Positions 55,834-64,000 of a stretch of 64,000 nucleotides of DNA are shown here, one piece after another; positions within the stretch are counted from its first letter, which is position 1; every line of letters begins with the position of its first letter. The stretch is from the NCBI RefSeq assembly GCF_014155765.1, contig NZ_SCKT01000007.1, positions 1 to 64,000 on the forward strand. Direction: 5' to 3'. The DNA comes from Pantoea dispersa. GTDB taxonomy: Bacteria; Pseudomonadota; Gammaproteobacteria; Enterobacterales; Enterobacteriaceae. Under the pieces are notes generated by a model. It searched no databases. It worked only from the letters and a program-made list of their open reading frames with translations, and was not told where the DNA came from. The position numbers and the translations under genes are program-made.

Positions 55834-56406
55834 ATGAGTCAGTTACGTCCGGCTATAGTATTGTTAATCCTGCTTACCCTGCTGACCGGCGCGGTCTATC
55901 CGCTGCTGACCACCGGCCTGGCGCAGTGGTGGTTTCCGTCGCAGGCCAACGGTTCGCTGATTGAGCGCGACGGCGCGGTGCGCGGCTCAGAGCAGATCGG
56001 TCAGGCGTTCAGCCAGCCGGGGCACTTCTGGGGCCGTCCATCGGCCACCAGCGACGTGCCGTACAACGCGCAGGCGTCAGGCGGCAGCAACCTTGCCGCC
56101 AGTAATCCGGCGCTGGATAAAGCGGTGGCGGAGCGGGTCGCTGCGCTGCGCGCTGCCAACCCGCAGGCGCCGGCAGCGGTGCCGGTGGAGCTGGTAACCG
56201 CTTCAGGCAGCGGCCTGGATCCGGATATCTCCCCTGAAGCGGCGCTGTGGCAGGCACCGCGCGTTGCGGCAGCGCGCAACATGACGCTGAAAGACGTTGA
56301 GGCGCTGATTGCGCGCAACACCGAGCGCCCGCTGCTGCCGTTTATCGGCGAAGAAACGGTGAACGTGCTGCGGCTGAATATGGCGCTGGATGATTTGCAG
56401 GGATAG
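55834..56406 (+). CDS. kdpC: KdpC, pump assembly subunit
   Basis: A 190-residue subunit with one N-terminal membrane span (about 5-28, [20 protein letters not shown]) and a periplasmic domain containing [33 protein letters not shown] and [20 protein letters not shown]. It is needed for assembly and substrate affinity. AAGGAGAAGAGAA precedes the ATG. A palindromic repeat separates it from kdpD. Confidence 0.96.
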   Translation: MSQLRPAIVLLILLTLLTGAVYPLLTTGLAQWWFPSQANGSLIERDGAVRGSEQIGQAFSQPGHFWGRPSATSDVPYNAQASGGSNLAASNPALDKAVAERVAALRAANPQAPAAVPVELVTASGSGLDPDISPEAALWQAPRVAAARNMTLKDVEALIARNTERPLLPFIGEETVNVLRLNMALDDLQG

Positions 56407-56427
56407 TTTCAAACCGCGCGAAGAATC

Positions 56428-56480
56428 GTGCCGCTACAAAAATGTGCACATACCGTAGCGGCGCAATTTATTGCGCAATG
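56428..56480. repeat. GTAGCGGCGC palindromic repeat, copy 2 (kdpC-kdpD)
   Basis: GTGCCGCTAC at 56428-56437 faces GTAGCGGCGC-AATTTATT-GCGCAATG at 56455-56480, so the element forms one large hairpin. The same architecture occurs at 21159-21204. It lies inside the kdp operon, between kdpC and kdpD. Confidence 0.75.
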
Positions 56481-56514
56481 CCACATTGGTGCACGCGATA
56501 AAAATGGACCTCGC

Positions 56515-59190
56515 ATGAACGACGAATTACCGCGCCCCGATCCCGATGCCCTGCTGCTCAATCACAGCGACAGCCATCGCGGTAAACTGAAAATCTACTT
56601 CGGCGCCTGTGCTGGCGTAGGGAAAACCTACGCCATGCTGCAGGAGGCGCAGCGCCTGCGTGCGCAGGGGCTGGACGTGCTGGCTGGCGTGGTCGAAACC
56701 CACGGCCGTGAAGAGACCGCCGCGCTACTGCAGGGGCTGGCGGTGCTGGCGCGGCGCGCCACCGGTCGGTCGCGCCATGCGGAATTCGACCTCGACGCCG
56801 CGCTGGCGCGCCATCCGGCGGTGATCCTGATGGATGAACTGGCGCACACTAACGTACAGGGCTCGCGCCATCCCAAGCGCTGGCAGGACATTGAAGAGCT
56901 GCTGGATGCCGGTATCGACGTGATTACCACCGTCAACGTGCAGCATCTGGAGAGCCTGAATGACGTGGTGGGCGGCGTCACCGGCATTCAGGTGCGCGAA
57001 ACCGTACCCGATCCCTTTTTCGACAGCGCCGATGAAGTGGTGCTGGTGGATCTGCCGCCGGACGATCTGCGTCAGCGGCTGAAAGAGGGCAAAGTGTACG
57101 TCGGCGACCGCGCCGAGCGCGCCATCGAAAATTTCTTCCGCAAAGGCAACCTGTTCGCGCTGCGTGAACTGGCGCTGCGCCGCACGGCCGACCGGGTAGA
57201 CGATCAGATGCGCGCCTGGCGCGATCAGCAGGGGCGCGACAAAGTGTGGCACACGCGCGACGCGATTCTGCTGTGCATCGGTGACGACACCGGCAGTGAA
57301 AAGCTGGTACGCACCGCCGCCCGTCTTGCTGCCCGTCTCGGCAGCGAGTGGCATGCGGTGTATGTGGAAACGCCGCGCCTCAACCGACTGCCGGAAGCGC
57401 AGAGGCGCGCCATTCTGCGCACGCTGCAGCTGGCGCAGGAGCTGGGCGCGGAAACCGCCACGCTGTCCGACCCGGACGAGGCGCGCGCGGTGCTGCGCTA
57501 TGCGCGCGAGCACAATCTCGGCAAAATCGTCACCGGCCGGCAGCCGCAGCGGCGCTGGCGACGCGACAGCTTTGCCCAGCGTCTCGGCGAGCTGGGGCCG
57601 GAGCTCGACCTGCTGGTGGTGGCGCTGGATGAGCCGGTGCGCGATGTGCCAGCGGCCCTGAGCGGCCAGCGTGCCAGCGGCGAGAAATGGCGGCTGCACC
57701 TGCGCGGGTGTCTGATGGCGATCGCGCTGTGCGTACTGGTGACGCTGATTGGTCGCTGGTGGCTGGTGGAGTTTGATACCGCCAACGCGGTAATGATCTA
57801 TCTGCTGGCGGTGGTGCTGGTGGCGCTGCGCTTTGGCCGCTGGCCGTCGGTATTCGCCACGGTAATCAATATTCTGGCCTTCGACCTGGTGTTTGTGGCC
57901 CCCACCGGCACGGTGGCGGTATCGGATCTGCAATACCTGGTGACCTTTGCGGTGATGCTGGCGGTCGGGGTGATTGTCGGCAATCTCACCGCCGGCGTGC
58001 GCTATCAGGCGCGGGTGGCGCGCTACCGTGAACAGCGCGCGCGCCATCTGTATGAGATGGCGAAATCGCTTGGCAGCGCGCTGACGCCGCAGGATATCGC
58101 TGCTACCAGCCAGCGCGTCATTGAGGTGACGCTGCAGGCGCGCAGCCAGCTGCTGCTGCCCGACGAACAGGGTGAGCTGCAGTCGGCGGGTGAAAGCACC
58201 ATCGGGACGCCGCCCGACCTCGGCATCGCCAAATGGAGCTACAGCAAAGGGCAACCGGCCGGTGCCGGCACTGATACGTTACCGGCGGTGCCGTACCAGA
58301 TTCTGCCGCTGAAAAGCGGGGCACACTGCCGCGGCCTGCTGGTGGTTGAGCCGGACAACCTGCGCCAGCTGATGATTCCCGAACAGCAGCGGCTGGTGGA
58401 GACCTTTACGGTGCTGATTGCCAACGCGCTGGAACGCATGGCGCTGTCGCACAGCGAAGCCGCGTCACGGCTGGCCGCCGAGCGCGAGCAGCTGCGTAAT
58501 GCGCTGCTGTCGGCGCTGTCCCACGATCTGCGCACGCCGCTGACGGTGCTGTTTGGCCAGGCTGAGATGCTGATGCTGGACCTCGCCAGCGAACAGTCAA
58601 AATACGTTGGCCAGGCCAATCAGATTCGCGAACAGACGCTGAGCACCATCCGGCTGGTGAGCAACATGCTGGACATGGCGCGCATTCAGTCCGGCGGGCT
58701 GAACCTGCGCGAAGAGTGGGTGGCACTGGATGAGGTGATTGGCGGCGCGCTAAGCAGCATGGGACCGTCGCTGAAAGGGCACGACTTCACGCTGGATTTA
58801 CCGCCGGAGCTGGTGCTGATCAAAGGCGACAGCGCGATGCTGGAGCGGGTGTTTACTAACCTGATCGAAAACAGCCTGAAGTATGCCGGCAATGCCGCGC
58901 AGCACGGCATTCGTGCCTGGCGCGATAAAACCCGGCTGGAGATCGCCGTATGGGATAACGGACCGGGCATTGCGCCGGAGAATCTGACGCGCATTTTTGA
59001 CAAGTTTGCCCGCGGCGACAAGGAGTCGGCCGTGCCGGGCGTCGGGCTGGGGCTGGCCATCAGCAAAACCATTATTGAGTCGCATCGCGGACGCATCTGG
59101 GCGGAAAACCGGCCGCAGGGCGGGGCGGTGTTTCGCCTGTCGCTGCCGCTGCCGGCCGCGCCTGAAATTTCTGAAGAAGCACTGAAATAA
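56515..59190 (+). CDS. kdpD: KdpD, turgor/potassium sensor kinase
   Basis: An 891-residue histidine kinase. The N-terminal KdpD domain has an ATP-loop GACAGVGKT at 30-38, then a Usp-like domain (about 250-370), four membrane segments (about 398-490), a GAF-like region, and the kinase core with His670 in ALSHDLRTPL, N-box NLIENSLKYAG and G-boxes DNGPGI and GVGLGLA. It should autophosphorylate when potassium is low and pass the phosphate to KdpE. Its ribosome site is poor (GGACCTCGC), perhaps because of the upstream repeat. No kdpE follows, only yqhA. Confidence 0.96.
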   Translation: MNDELPRPDPDALLLNHSDSHRGKLKIYFGACAGVGKTYAMLQEAQRLRAQGLDVLAGVVETHGREETAALLQGLAVLARRATGRSRHAEFDLDAALARHPAVILMDELAHTNVQGSRHPKRWQDIEELLDAGIDVITTVNVQHLESLNDVVGGVTGIQVRETVPDPFFDSADEVVLVDLPPDDLRQRLKEGKVYVGDRAERAIENFFRKGNLFALRELALRRTADRVDDQMRAWRDQQGRDKVWHTRDAILLCIGDDTGSEKLVRTAARLAARLGSEWHAVYVETPRLNRLPEAQRRAILRTLQLAQELGAETATLSDPDEARAVLRYAREHNLGKIVTGRQPQRRWRRDSFAQRLGELGPELDLLVVALDEPVRDVPAALSGQRASGEKWRLHLRGCLMAIALCVLVTLIGRWWLVEFDTANAVMIYLLAVVLVALRFGRWPSVFATVINILAFDLVFVAPTGTVAVSDLQYLVTFAVMLAVGVIVGNLTAGVRYQARVARYREQRARHLYEMAKSLGSALTPQDIAATSQRVIEVTLQARSQLLLPDEQGELQSAGESTIGTPPDLGIAKWSYSKGQPAGAGTDTLPAVPYQILPLKSGAHCRGLLVVEPDNLRQLMIPEQQRLVETFTVLIANALERMALSHSEAASRLAAEREQLRNALLSALSHDLRTPLTVLFGQAEMLMLDLASEQSKYVGQANQIREQTLSTIRLVSNMLDMARIQSGGLNLREEWVALDEVIGGALSSMGPSLKGHDFTLDLPPELVLIKGDSAMLERVFTNLIENSLKYAGNAAQHGIRAWRDKTRLEIAVWDNGPGIAPENLTRIFDKFARGDKESAVPGVGLGLAISKTIIESHRGRIWAENRPQGGAVFRLSLPLPAAPEISEEALK

Positions 59191-59244
59191 CTTCACATAA
59201 GTTCGGTTATACTCGATGGCTTGTCTGTTGATAAATGGGAACTT

Positions 59245-59745
59245 ATGGAACGTTTTACCGAAAACCTGATGTATGCATCGCGCTGGCTGCTGGCACCGGT
59301 TTACATTGGACTTTCGCTGGGGCTGCTGGCGCTGACGGTTAAATTTTTTCAGGAAATTTTTCACCTGCTGCCCAACATTCTCAGCATCGCGGAAAACGAT
59401 CTGATTCTGCTGCTGCTGTCGCTGGTGGACATGACGCTGGTTGGTGGCCTGCTGGTCATGGTGATGCTGTCCGGCTATGAGAACTTTGTCTCCAAGCTGG
59501 ATATCGATGAAAGCAAAGAGAAGCTGAGCTGGCTCGGCAAGATGGATTCCGGCTCGCTGAAAAACAAAGTGGCAGCTTCGATTGTGGCGATCTCATCGAT
59601 TCACCTGCTGCGTATTTTTATGGACGCGCGTAACGTCGCCAACGAAAAGTTGATGTGGTACGTAATCATCCACCTGACCTTCGTGCTGTCGGCCTTTGTG
59701 ATGGGCTGGCTGGATAATATGTCGAAGGTTGAAAAGAAATCGTGA
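59245..59745 (+). CDS. yqhA: YqhA-family inner membrane protein
   Basis: A 166-residue membrane protein of the UPF0114 family with about four segments. [55 protein letters not shown] and [17 protein letters not shown] closely match E. coli YqhA. Function unknown. I start at 59245; a start eight codons upstream is less like the family. It follows kdpD by 54 bases and is probably separate. Confidence 0.9.
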   Translation: MERFTENLMYASRWLLAPVYIGLSLGLLALTVKFFQEIFHLLPNILSIAENDLILLLLSLVDMTLVGGLLVMVMLSGYENFVSKLDIDESKEKLSWLGKMDSGSLKNKVAASIVAISSIHLLRIFMDARNVANEKLMWYVIIHLTFVLSAFVMGWLDNMSKVEKKS

Positions 59746-59774
59746 CCTTCACGCATGAGCTGACCCATTGCACC

Positions 59775-59844
59775 AGGTGCGCATTAATGCGCACCCTGTA
59801 AAAAACCGCAGTGCCCCGTAGGGTCGCCATTCATGGCGACCTGG
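59775..59844. repeat. Inverted pair of GTAGGG palindromic repeats
   Basis: Two copies in opposite orientation: GGTGCGCATTAATGCGCACC-CTGTA at 59776-59800 and CGTAGGG-TCGCCATTCATGGCGACC at 59817-59841. They belong to the same family as the array at 46887-47108. They lie between convergent yqhA and a LysR gene. Confidence 0.8.
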
Positions 59845-59848
59845 CCCC

Positions 59849-60778
59849 TTACCGCACCGGCTGCGTGCCGGTCAGCTGCGGCATCACGTCCCTGATCATC
59901 GCGAAAAAATGCTGCAGGCGGGCCGGATAATAACTGGCCCACGGGTAGGTCAGCCACACCGGCAGCGGCGGCGCCTGCCAGTCGGGCACCAGCTGCACCA
60001 GCGCGCCGCTGGCTAAATCCTCCTGCACCACCCATGACGACACAATCGCGGCGCCCATGCCCGCCAGCGCGGCTTTGCGCACCGCGTACAGGCTATCGCT
60101 GGCGAGGCGCGGGGCAATCGCCAGGTTGATCGGCTGGCCGTCGCTGAGACGCTGTAGCGCAATTTCGTTACGATAAAAACTGGTCAGCGCCAGCCACGGC
60201 AGCTGTGTCAGCTGGGTAACCTCTTTCACCGGCGCATGAGCCGCCAGCAGCGCCGGTGCCGCAACGACAAAGCGCGGCACTTCCGCCAGCAGCACCGCCA
60301 CCACCGACGGATCGGTGGGCGCGCCGACCTGAATGGCGCAGTCAACGTTTTCACTGACAAAGTCCGGCGTGCGGTCGTTGAGCATCCACTCCACAGCCAG
60401 GCGCGGATAGCGCTGCAGATAATCCATCAGCGGTGCAATCAACTGATCCTGACCAAACGCATGCGGCGCACGCACGCGCAGCGTGCCGATCGGGTCGTCA
60501 TTCGCGCCAGTTAACTCATCTTCCAGCGCGTGCCAGGTCGCCACCAGCTGCCGTGCCTGGGCATAGCAGCGCTCTCCGTCGTCGGTGAGTTTCAGCGCAT
60601 GGGTGGTACGTAAAATCAGTTTCAGGCCGAGCCGCTGTTCCAGCGCCTGCAGACGGCGACTCACGGTGGGCTGGGTGGTGCCGAGCTGCGCCGCGGCCGC
60701 CGACAGCGAGCCGCTTTCAACAATGCGGATAAACGTCTGCATCAGTTCGATGCGGTCAACGCTGGTGAGTGTGCTCAT
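59849..60778 (-). CDS. LysR-type regulator
   Basis: A 309-residue LysR-type regulator. The winged helix has GSLSAAAAQLGTTQPTVSRR, and the effector domain follows. I start at MSTLTSVDRIEL (60778); the longest frame adds 18 residues without a ribosome site. It is divergent from an MFS gene 93 bases away, its likely target. A palindromic repeat pair abuts its stop codon. Confidence 0.8.
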   Translation of the reverse strand: MSTLTSVDRIELMQTFIRIVESGSLSAAAAQLGTTQPTVSRRLQALEQRLGLKLILRTTHALKLTDDGERCYAQARQLVATWHALEDELTGANDDPIGTLRVRAPHAFGQDQLIAPLMDYLQRYPRLAVEWMLNDRTPDFVSENVDCAIQVGAPTDPSVVAVLLAEVPRFVVAAPALLAAHAPVKEVTQLTQLPWLALTSFYRNEIALQRLSDGQPINLAIAPRLASDSLYAVRKAALAGMGAAIVSSWVVQEDLASGALVQLVPDWQAPPLPVWLTYPWASYYPARLQHFFAMIRDVMPQLTGTQPVR

Positions 60779-60871
60779 ACGTAGCCTGCATAACAGTTCT
60801 GTGTCATAGCAGTCTACCGCGTATGGCCGCAACGCGCTTTAATAAGCGCATCATCACAGGGGAAAACCACT

Positions 60872-62080
60872 ATGTCTGCCATGTCTCAATCTTCTGCCAT
60901 GCCTGCTGAAAAGCTGCCGGCGCCGCTGGTGTTTACGCTGGCGGCCGGTGCCGGTCTCAGCGTGGCATCGATTTACTACAGCCAGCCGATGCTGGATATC
61001 ATCAGTAAACAGTTCAATGTGGGCATTGGCAGCGTTGGTATGGTACCAATGCTGACCCAGGCCGGTTACGCGCTGGGGATTCTGCTGCTGGCCCCGCTCG
61101 GTGACCGCCACGATCGCCGCACCATCATTCTGGTTAAAGGCTTGCTGCTGGTCGCCGCGCTGCTGCTGTGTGGCTTTTCCGGCGGCATCAATGCGTTGCT
61201 GATCGCCAGCTTTGTTACCGGATTAACCGCTACCGTGGCGCAGGACATAGTGCCGGCGTCGGCGGCGCTGGCACCGGAGCGCAGCCGTGGCAAAACCGTC
61301 GGCACAGTGATGACCGGGCTGCTGGTCGGCATTCTGCTGTCGCGCGTGGTGAGCGGCGTGGTGGCGGAGTATCTGGGCTGGCGCACCATGTACATGATGG
61401 CGGCGGCGGCGGTGCTGCTGAGCAGTCTGGCGCTGTGGCGCGCGCTGCCGCGCTTTACGCCGGGCACCACGGTGAGCTATCCGCGTCTGCTGCTGTCGCT
61501 GGCGCATCTGTGGCAGCATCACCAGACGCTGCGCCGCGCGGCGCTGGCGCAGGGCCTGCTGTCGGTAAGTTTTAGCGCCTTCTGGTCTACCCTGGCGCTG
61601 ATGCTGAGCGATCGCTTCCATCTCGACAGCGCCGTGGCAGGGGCCTTCGGTCTGGCCGGTGCCGCCGGGGCGCTGGCCGCGCCGCTGGCGGGCAGTTTTG
61701 CCGACCGCATCGGCCCGGCGCGTGTCACCCAGTATGGCGCCACGCTGGTGATGGTGTCGTTTGCCCTGATGTTCCTGCTGCCGGTGCTGCCGGTGCCGGC
61801 GCAGCTTGGCCTGATTATCCTCAGCACCATCGGCTTTGACCTTGGCGTGCAGGCCACGCTGGTGGCGCATCAGACGCTGGTCTACAGCCTGGCGCCGGAA
61901 GCGCGCAGCCGCCTCAATGCGCTGATGTTCACCGTGGTGTTTATCGGTATGGCGACCGGCGCGGCGCTCGGTAGCCTGGCGCTGGCCCATTTCGGCTGGA
62001 ATGGCGTGGTCAGCCTTGCGACGGCTGCCGCTGTGCTTGCGCTGCTGATTCGCCTCGCCAGTCGCCATCTGCAAAACTAA
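60872..62080 (+). CDS. MFS transporter (YgaY-like)
   Basis: A 402-residue MFS protein of the 12-segment drug/metabolite type. The N-terminal ASIYYSQPMLDII, the loop motif LGDRHDRR, and FDLGVQATLVAHQTLVYS are features shared with the E. coli ygaY product. AGGGGAAAACC precedes the ATG. Control by the divergent LysR-type regulator is likely. The substrate is unknown. Confidence 0.82.
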   Translation: MSAMSQSSAMPAEKLPAPLVFTLAAGAGLSVASIYYSQPMLDIISKQFNVGIGSVGMVPMLTQAGYALGILLLAPLGDRHDRRTIILVKGLLLVAALLLCGFSGGINALLIASFVTGLTATVAQDIVPASAALAPERSRGKTVGTVMTGLLVGILLSRVVSGVVAEYLGWRTMYMMAAAAVLLSSLALWRALPRFTPGTTVSYPRLLLSLAHLWQHHQTLRRAALAQGLLSVSFSAFWSTLALMLSDRFHLDSAVAGAFGLAGAAGALAAPLAGSFADRIGPARVTQYGATLVMVSFALMFLLPVLPVPAQLGLIILSTIGFDLGVQATLVAHQTLVYSLAPEARSRLNALMFTVVFIGMATGAALGSLALAHFGWNGVVSLATAAAVLALLIRLASRHLQN

Positions 62081-62133
62081 TTCACGATCCTGTGCCAGGC
62101 TTAAAGGAGAATGTTATTTAAAAACGGAGCGTT

Positions 62134-63483
62134 ATGAACTTCCTGGCCTGGACCGCCCTCACTGGCGGTCTGCTACTTTTGATGTCACTGGCTTCCGGCT
62201 GGATTCACCGGGGGCCGGTGACGTCGTTTGGTCTCTACCTGTTCGCGGGCATTCTGTGCGGCCCGTGGATGCTTAATCTGCTGCAAATCGACATTATCGG
62301 CCACGCCGAGCTCGCCGCCCATATCACCGAAATCACCATGGCCGCCTCGCTGTTTATCACCGGGCTCAAGCTGCGTCTGCCGATGAGTGCGCACGCGTGG
62401 CGCGTCGGGCTGCGGCTGGCATTCCCGGCGATGCTGCTGACCGTCGGCGGCATGGCCTGCCTGATTCACTGGATTACCGGCTTTGGCTGGCCGCTGTCGC
62501 TGGCGTTTGGTGCCATTGTTGCCCCGACCGACCCGGTGCTTGCCAGCCTGATCTCCGTTAACGATGCGCGCGATGACGATGCGCTGCGCGTGGCGCTCTC
62601 CAGCGAGGCCGGCATGAACGATGGTTCAGCGCTGCCGCTGCTGATGCTGGCGCTGCTGATGATGCATCCGGGCGCCTTCAGTCTCGAGCTGCTGGGCGGC
62701 TGGGCAGCGCGCGATGTGCTGTGGGCGATTGGCGGCGGGCTGGCGATTGGTTACCTGCTCGGCCGGCTGATCGGCCAGCTGGCGACCCATCTGCGCAGCG
62801 CGCATCACGACGTGGCCCCAAATGATTTCCTCGCGCTGGCGCTGATCGCCCTGAGCTACGCGGCGGCGCAGTCGGTGGATGCGTCTGGCTTTCTTGCCAC
62901 CTTTGCAGCAGGCGTCGGCTTGCGCCGCGCCGAGCTGCGCGTGACCAAACGCTTTCCGCTGGAAGATCTGCCGGAAGAGAAGCGCTACCTGCCGGCAGAA
63001 GTGCTGGTCAATCCTAACCAGCGTCTGAAGCAGCAGGGCGGCAGCCCGGTAAAATCGGTCGGCCTGGTGGTCGGCGATGCGCTGTCGTTTGGTGATACTA
63101 TCGAACGCCTGCTGGCGGCAGCGATGATGGTGGTGCTGGGCATCACGCTGGCGCATCACTGGAATCTCACCGGCATCGGCCTGGCGTTGCTGCTGTTTGT
63201 GGTGGTGCGGCCGCTGGCGGTATGGCTGACCACCTGGCGCTGCGAAATGCCGTTTATGCGGCGGATGCTGATTGGCTGGCTGGGGATTCGCGGCATCGGC
63301 AGTATCAATTATATTGCTTATGCCTGGGTGCATGGCCTGCAGGGCCCGCAGGCGGAACAGATGATGGACATGGCGCTGACGCTGGTGGTGTGCAGCATTG
63401 TGCTGCACGGCATCACGGTGACGCCGCTACTGAACTGGCGTGCTGCCCGGCAGGCGGCACGCACGCAGCAAGACGAAACGTGA
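62134..63483 (+). CDS. CPA1-type cation/proton antiporter
   Basis: A 449-residue membrane protein of the monovalent cation:proton antiporter-1 family (NhaP/KefB-like) with about 12-13 segments. The ion-binding motifs APTDPVLASLI and SSEAGMNDGSALP carry the essential acidic residues. The C-terminal region has GWLGIRGIGSINYI. Na+ or K+ is exchanged for H+ at the inner membrane; the ion cannot be told from sequence. It lies 53 bases after the MFS gene and 26 bases before a small exported protein gene. Confidence 0.87.
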   Translation: MNFLAWTALTGGLLLLMSLASGWIHRGPVTSFGLYLFAGILCGPWMLNLLQIDIIGHAELAAHITEITMAASLFITGLKLRLPMSAHAWRVGLRLAFPAMLLTVGGMACLIHWITGFGWPLSLAFGAIVAPTDPVLASLISVNDARDDDALRVALSSEAGMNDGSALPLLMLALLMMHPGAFSLELLGGWAARDVLWAIGGGLAIGYLLGRLIGQLATHLRSAHHDVAPNDFLALALIALSYAAAQSVDASGFLATFAAGVGLRRAELRVTKRFPLEDLPEEKRYLPAEVLVNPNQRLKQQGGSPVKSVGLVVGDALSFGDTIERLLAAAMMVVLGITLAHHWNLTGIGLALLLFVVVRPLAVWLTTWRCEMPFMRRMLIGWLGIRGIGSINYIAYAWVHGLQGPQAEQMMDMALTLVVCSIVLHGITVTPLLNWRAARQAARTQQDET

Positions 63484-63509
63484 TTTTCTGGAAATAACGG
63501 GAGCTTATT

Positions 63510-63857
63510 ATGAAAGCATTGCTTATCGCCCTGGTAGGGCTGTCGCTGTCCGCCAGCGCGCTGGCGGATGATACGGATGCCGACGCGCAGGAGAATATCT
63601 ACGCCAGCCAGCTGTGCCACATTGTTAGCGGGGAGCAGAAAACCGGTGACATGCAGAGCTACACTGAGAAAATGAAGTCACAGCTGGCGGCCAGCCAGTC
63701 ACCGTCGGCCATGAACAAGCCCTCCTTCAACGAGGAAACCGCGCAGGAAGTGGTCAACGGCTGGCTGGAGCTGGGCGAAGAAGAGCGGGCGAAGCTGCGT
63801 CACGATCAGCAGCAGTGCGAGCAGACGGTGATGACTCAATTCCAGCAGCAGGATTAA
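63510..63857 (+). CDS. Small exported protein, function unknown
   Basis: A 115-residue protein with a Sec signal peptide (about 1-19, LLIALVGLSLSASALA) followed by an acidic stretch (DDTDADAQEN) and an amphipathic, Gln- and Glu-rich helical region. Two cysteines in the mature part (CHIV and QQCEQT) could form a disulfide. I recognise no family. It follows the antiporter gene by 26 bases with ACGGGAGCTTATT before the ATG, and may be co-transcribed. Confidence 0.72.
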   Translation: MKALLIALVGLSLSASALADDTDADAQENIYASQLCHIVSGEQKTGDMQSYTEKMKSQLAASQSPSAMNKPSFNEETAQEVVNGWLELGEEERAKLRHDQQQCEQTVMTQFQQQD

Positions 63858-63878
63858 TTTTCCCTTCTCTTCGTGAAT

Positions 63879-63904
63879 ACGCGCCTTTTCTGGCGCGTTT
63901 TTTT
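63879..63904 (+). terminator. Terminator after the small exported protein gene
   Basis: ACGCGCC / GGCGCGT forms a 7-bp stem with a 6-base loop and is followed by seven T residues, 22 bases after the stop codon. Confidence 0.92.
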
Positions 63905-64000
63905 ATGGCTTTTTTGTACGAAATGCGTACATTATCGCCAGATTGAAACAGGACCTGCATCACATAATGAGACGCCGCCTCCGGGCTGGCGCATTTTCCA
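63905..64000. other. Window end, no gene seen
   Basis: The last 96 bases hold no supported gene. GTACGAAATGCGTAC at 63916-63930 is a near-palindrome that may belong to the promoter of a gene beyond the window. Confidence 0.4.

Noticed and set aside
56725-58254. 509-codon open frame antisense to kdpD
   Set aside because: It is a shadow frame of GC-rich coding DNA, with low-complexity His/Arg/Gln-rich translation and no ribosome site; kdpD is clearly real.
59191-59244. kdpE or a remnant of it after kdpD
   Set aside because: Only 54 bases lie between kdpD and yqhA, with no response-regulator sequence in any frame.

Overview
The window comes from a gammaproteobacterium of the order Enterobacterales, most likely Erwiniaceae (Pantoea, Erwinia or a close relative). 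This rests on protein similarity recalled from known families and on gene order; no search was run. The first 12.5 kb copy the region after rrnC in Escherichia coli: the tail of an rRNA operon (tRNA-Asp, tRNA-Trp), then hdfR, maoP, comM, the attenuated ilvLGMEDA operon, ilvY and ilvC. The DNA is GC-rich. The AT-rich islands are mainly intergenic: upstream of mqo, upstream of treB, and between lgoT and a glycosyltransferase operon.

Layout. 1-12.5 kb: tRNAs and the isoleucine/valine pathway. 12.5-25.8 kb: yhjE and yhjD; a LysR/SDR divergent pair; PhzF-like, GST and MocR/LysE-type genes; mqo; a small membrane protein facing mntP across an MntR-like box; an AzuC-like 25-residue protein; an FAH-family hydrolase. 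26-29.2 kb: treBC. 29.2-34.2 kb: a four-gene operon on the minus strand (GT4 glycosyltransferase, GT2 glycosyltransferase, HemN-like radical SAM enzyme, tandem-repeat protein), which I cannot assign to any known pathway. 34.5-39 kb: L-galactonate genes lgoT, lgoR, lgoD and a nucleoside hydrolase. 39.1-46.9 kb: fluoride riboswitch with crcB, then assorted enzymes and an ABC exporter. 46.9-51.9 kb: a palindromic repeat array, an orphan sugar-binding protein, a GudP-like transporter, a HigBA toxin-antitoxin pair and an HD-GYP phosphodiesterase. 51.9-59.2 kb: kdpFABC and kdpD, with a KdpE box in front but no kdpE behind. 59.2-64 kb: yqhA, a LysR/MFS divergent pair, a CPA-type cation/proton antiporter and a small exported protein.

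The genes form several working units. IlvG+M, IlvC, IlvD and IlvE make the branched-chain amino acids and IlvA supplies 2-oxobutanoate. TreB imports trehalose as trehalose 6-phosphate and TreC cleaves it. LgoT, LgoR and LgoD handle L-galactonate. KdpFABC is an ATP-driven potassium pump sensed by KdpD. The most novel material is the glycosyltransferase/radical SAM operon, followed by the split kdp regulon, the small-protein genes near mntP, and a family of short palindromic repeats scattered between genes.

No insertion sequence, prophage or CRISPR array was seen. Start codons were often moved downstream of the longest possible reading frame, to the one with a Shine-Dalgarno sequence and family-matching N terminus.
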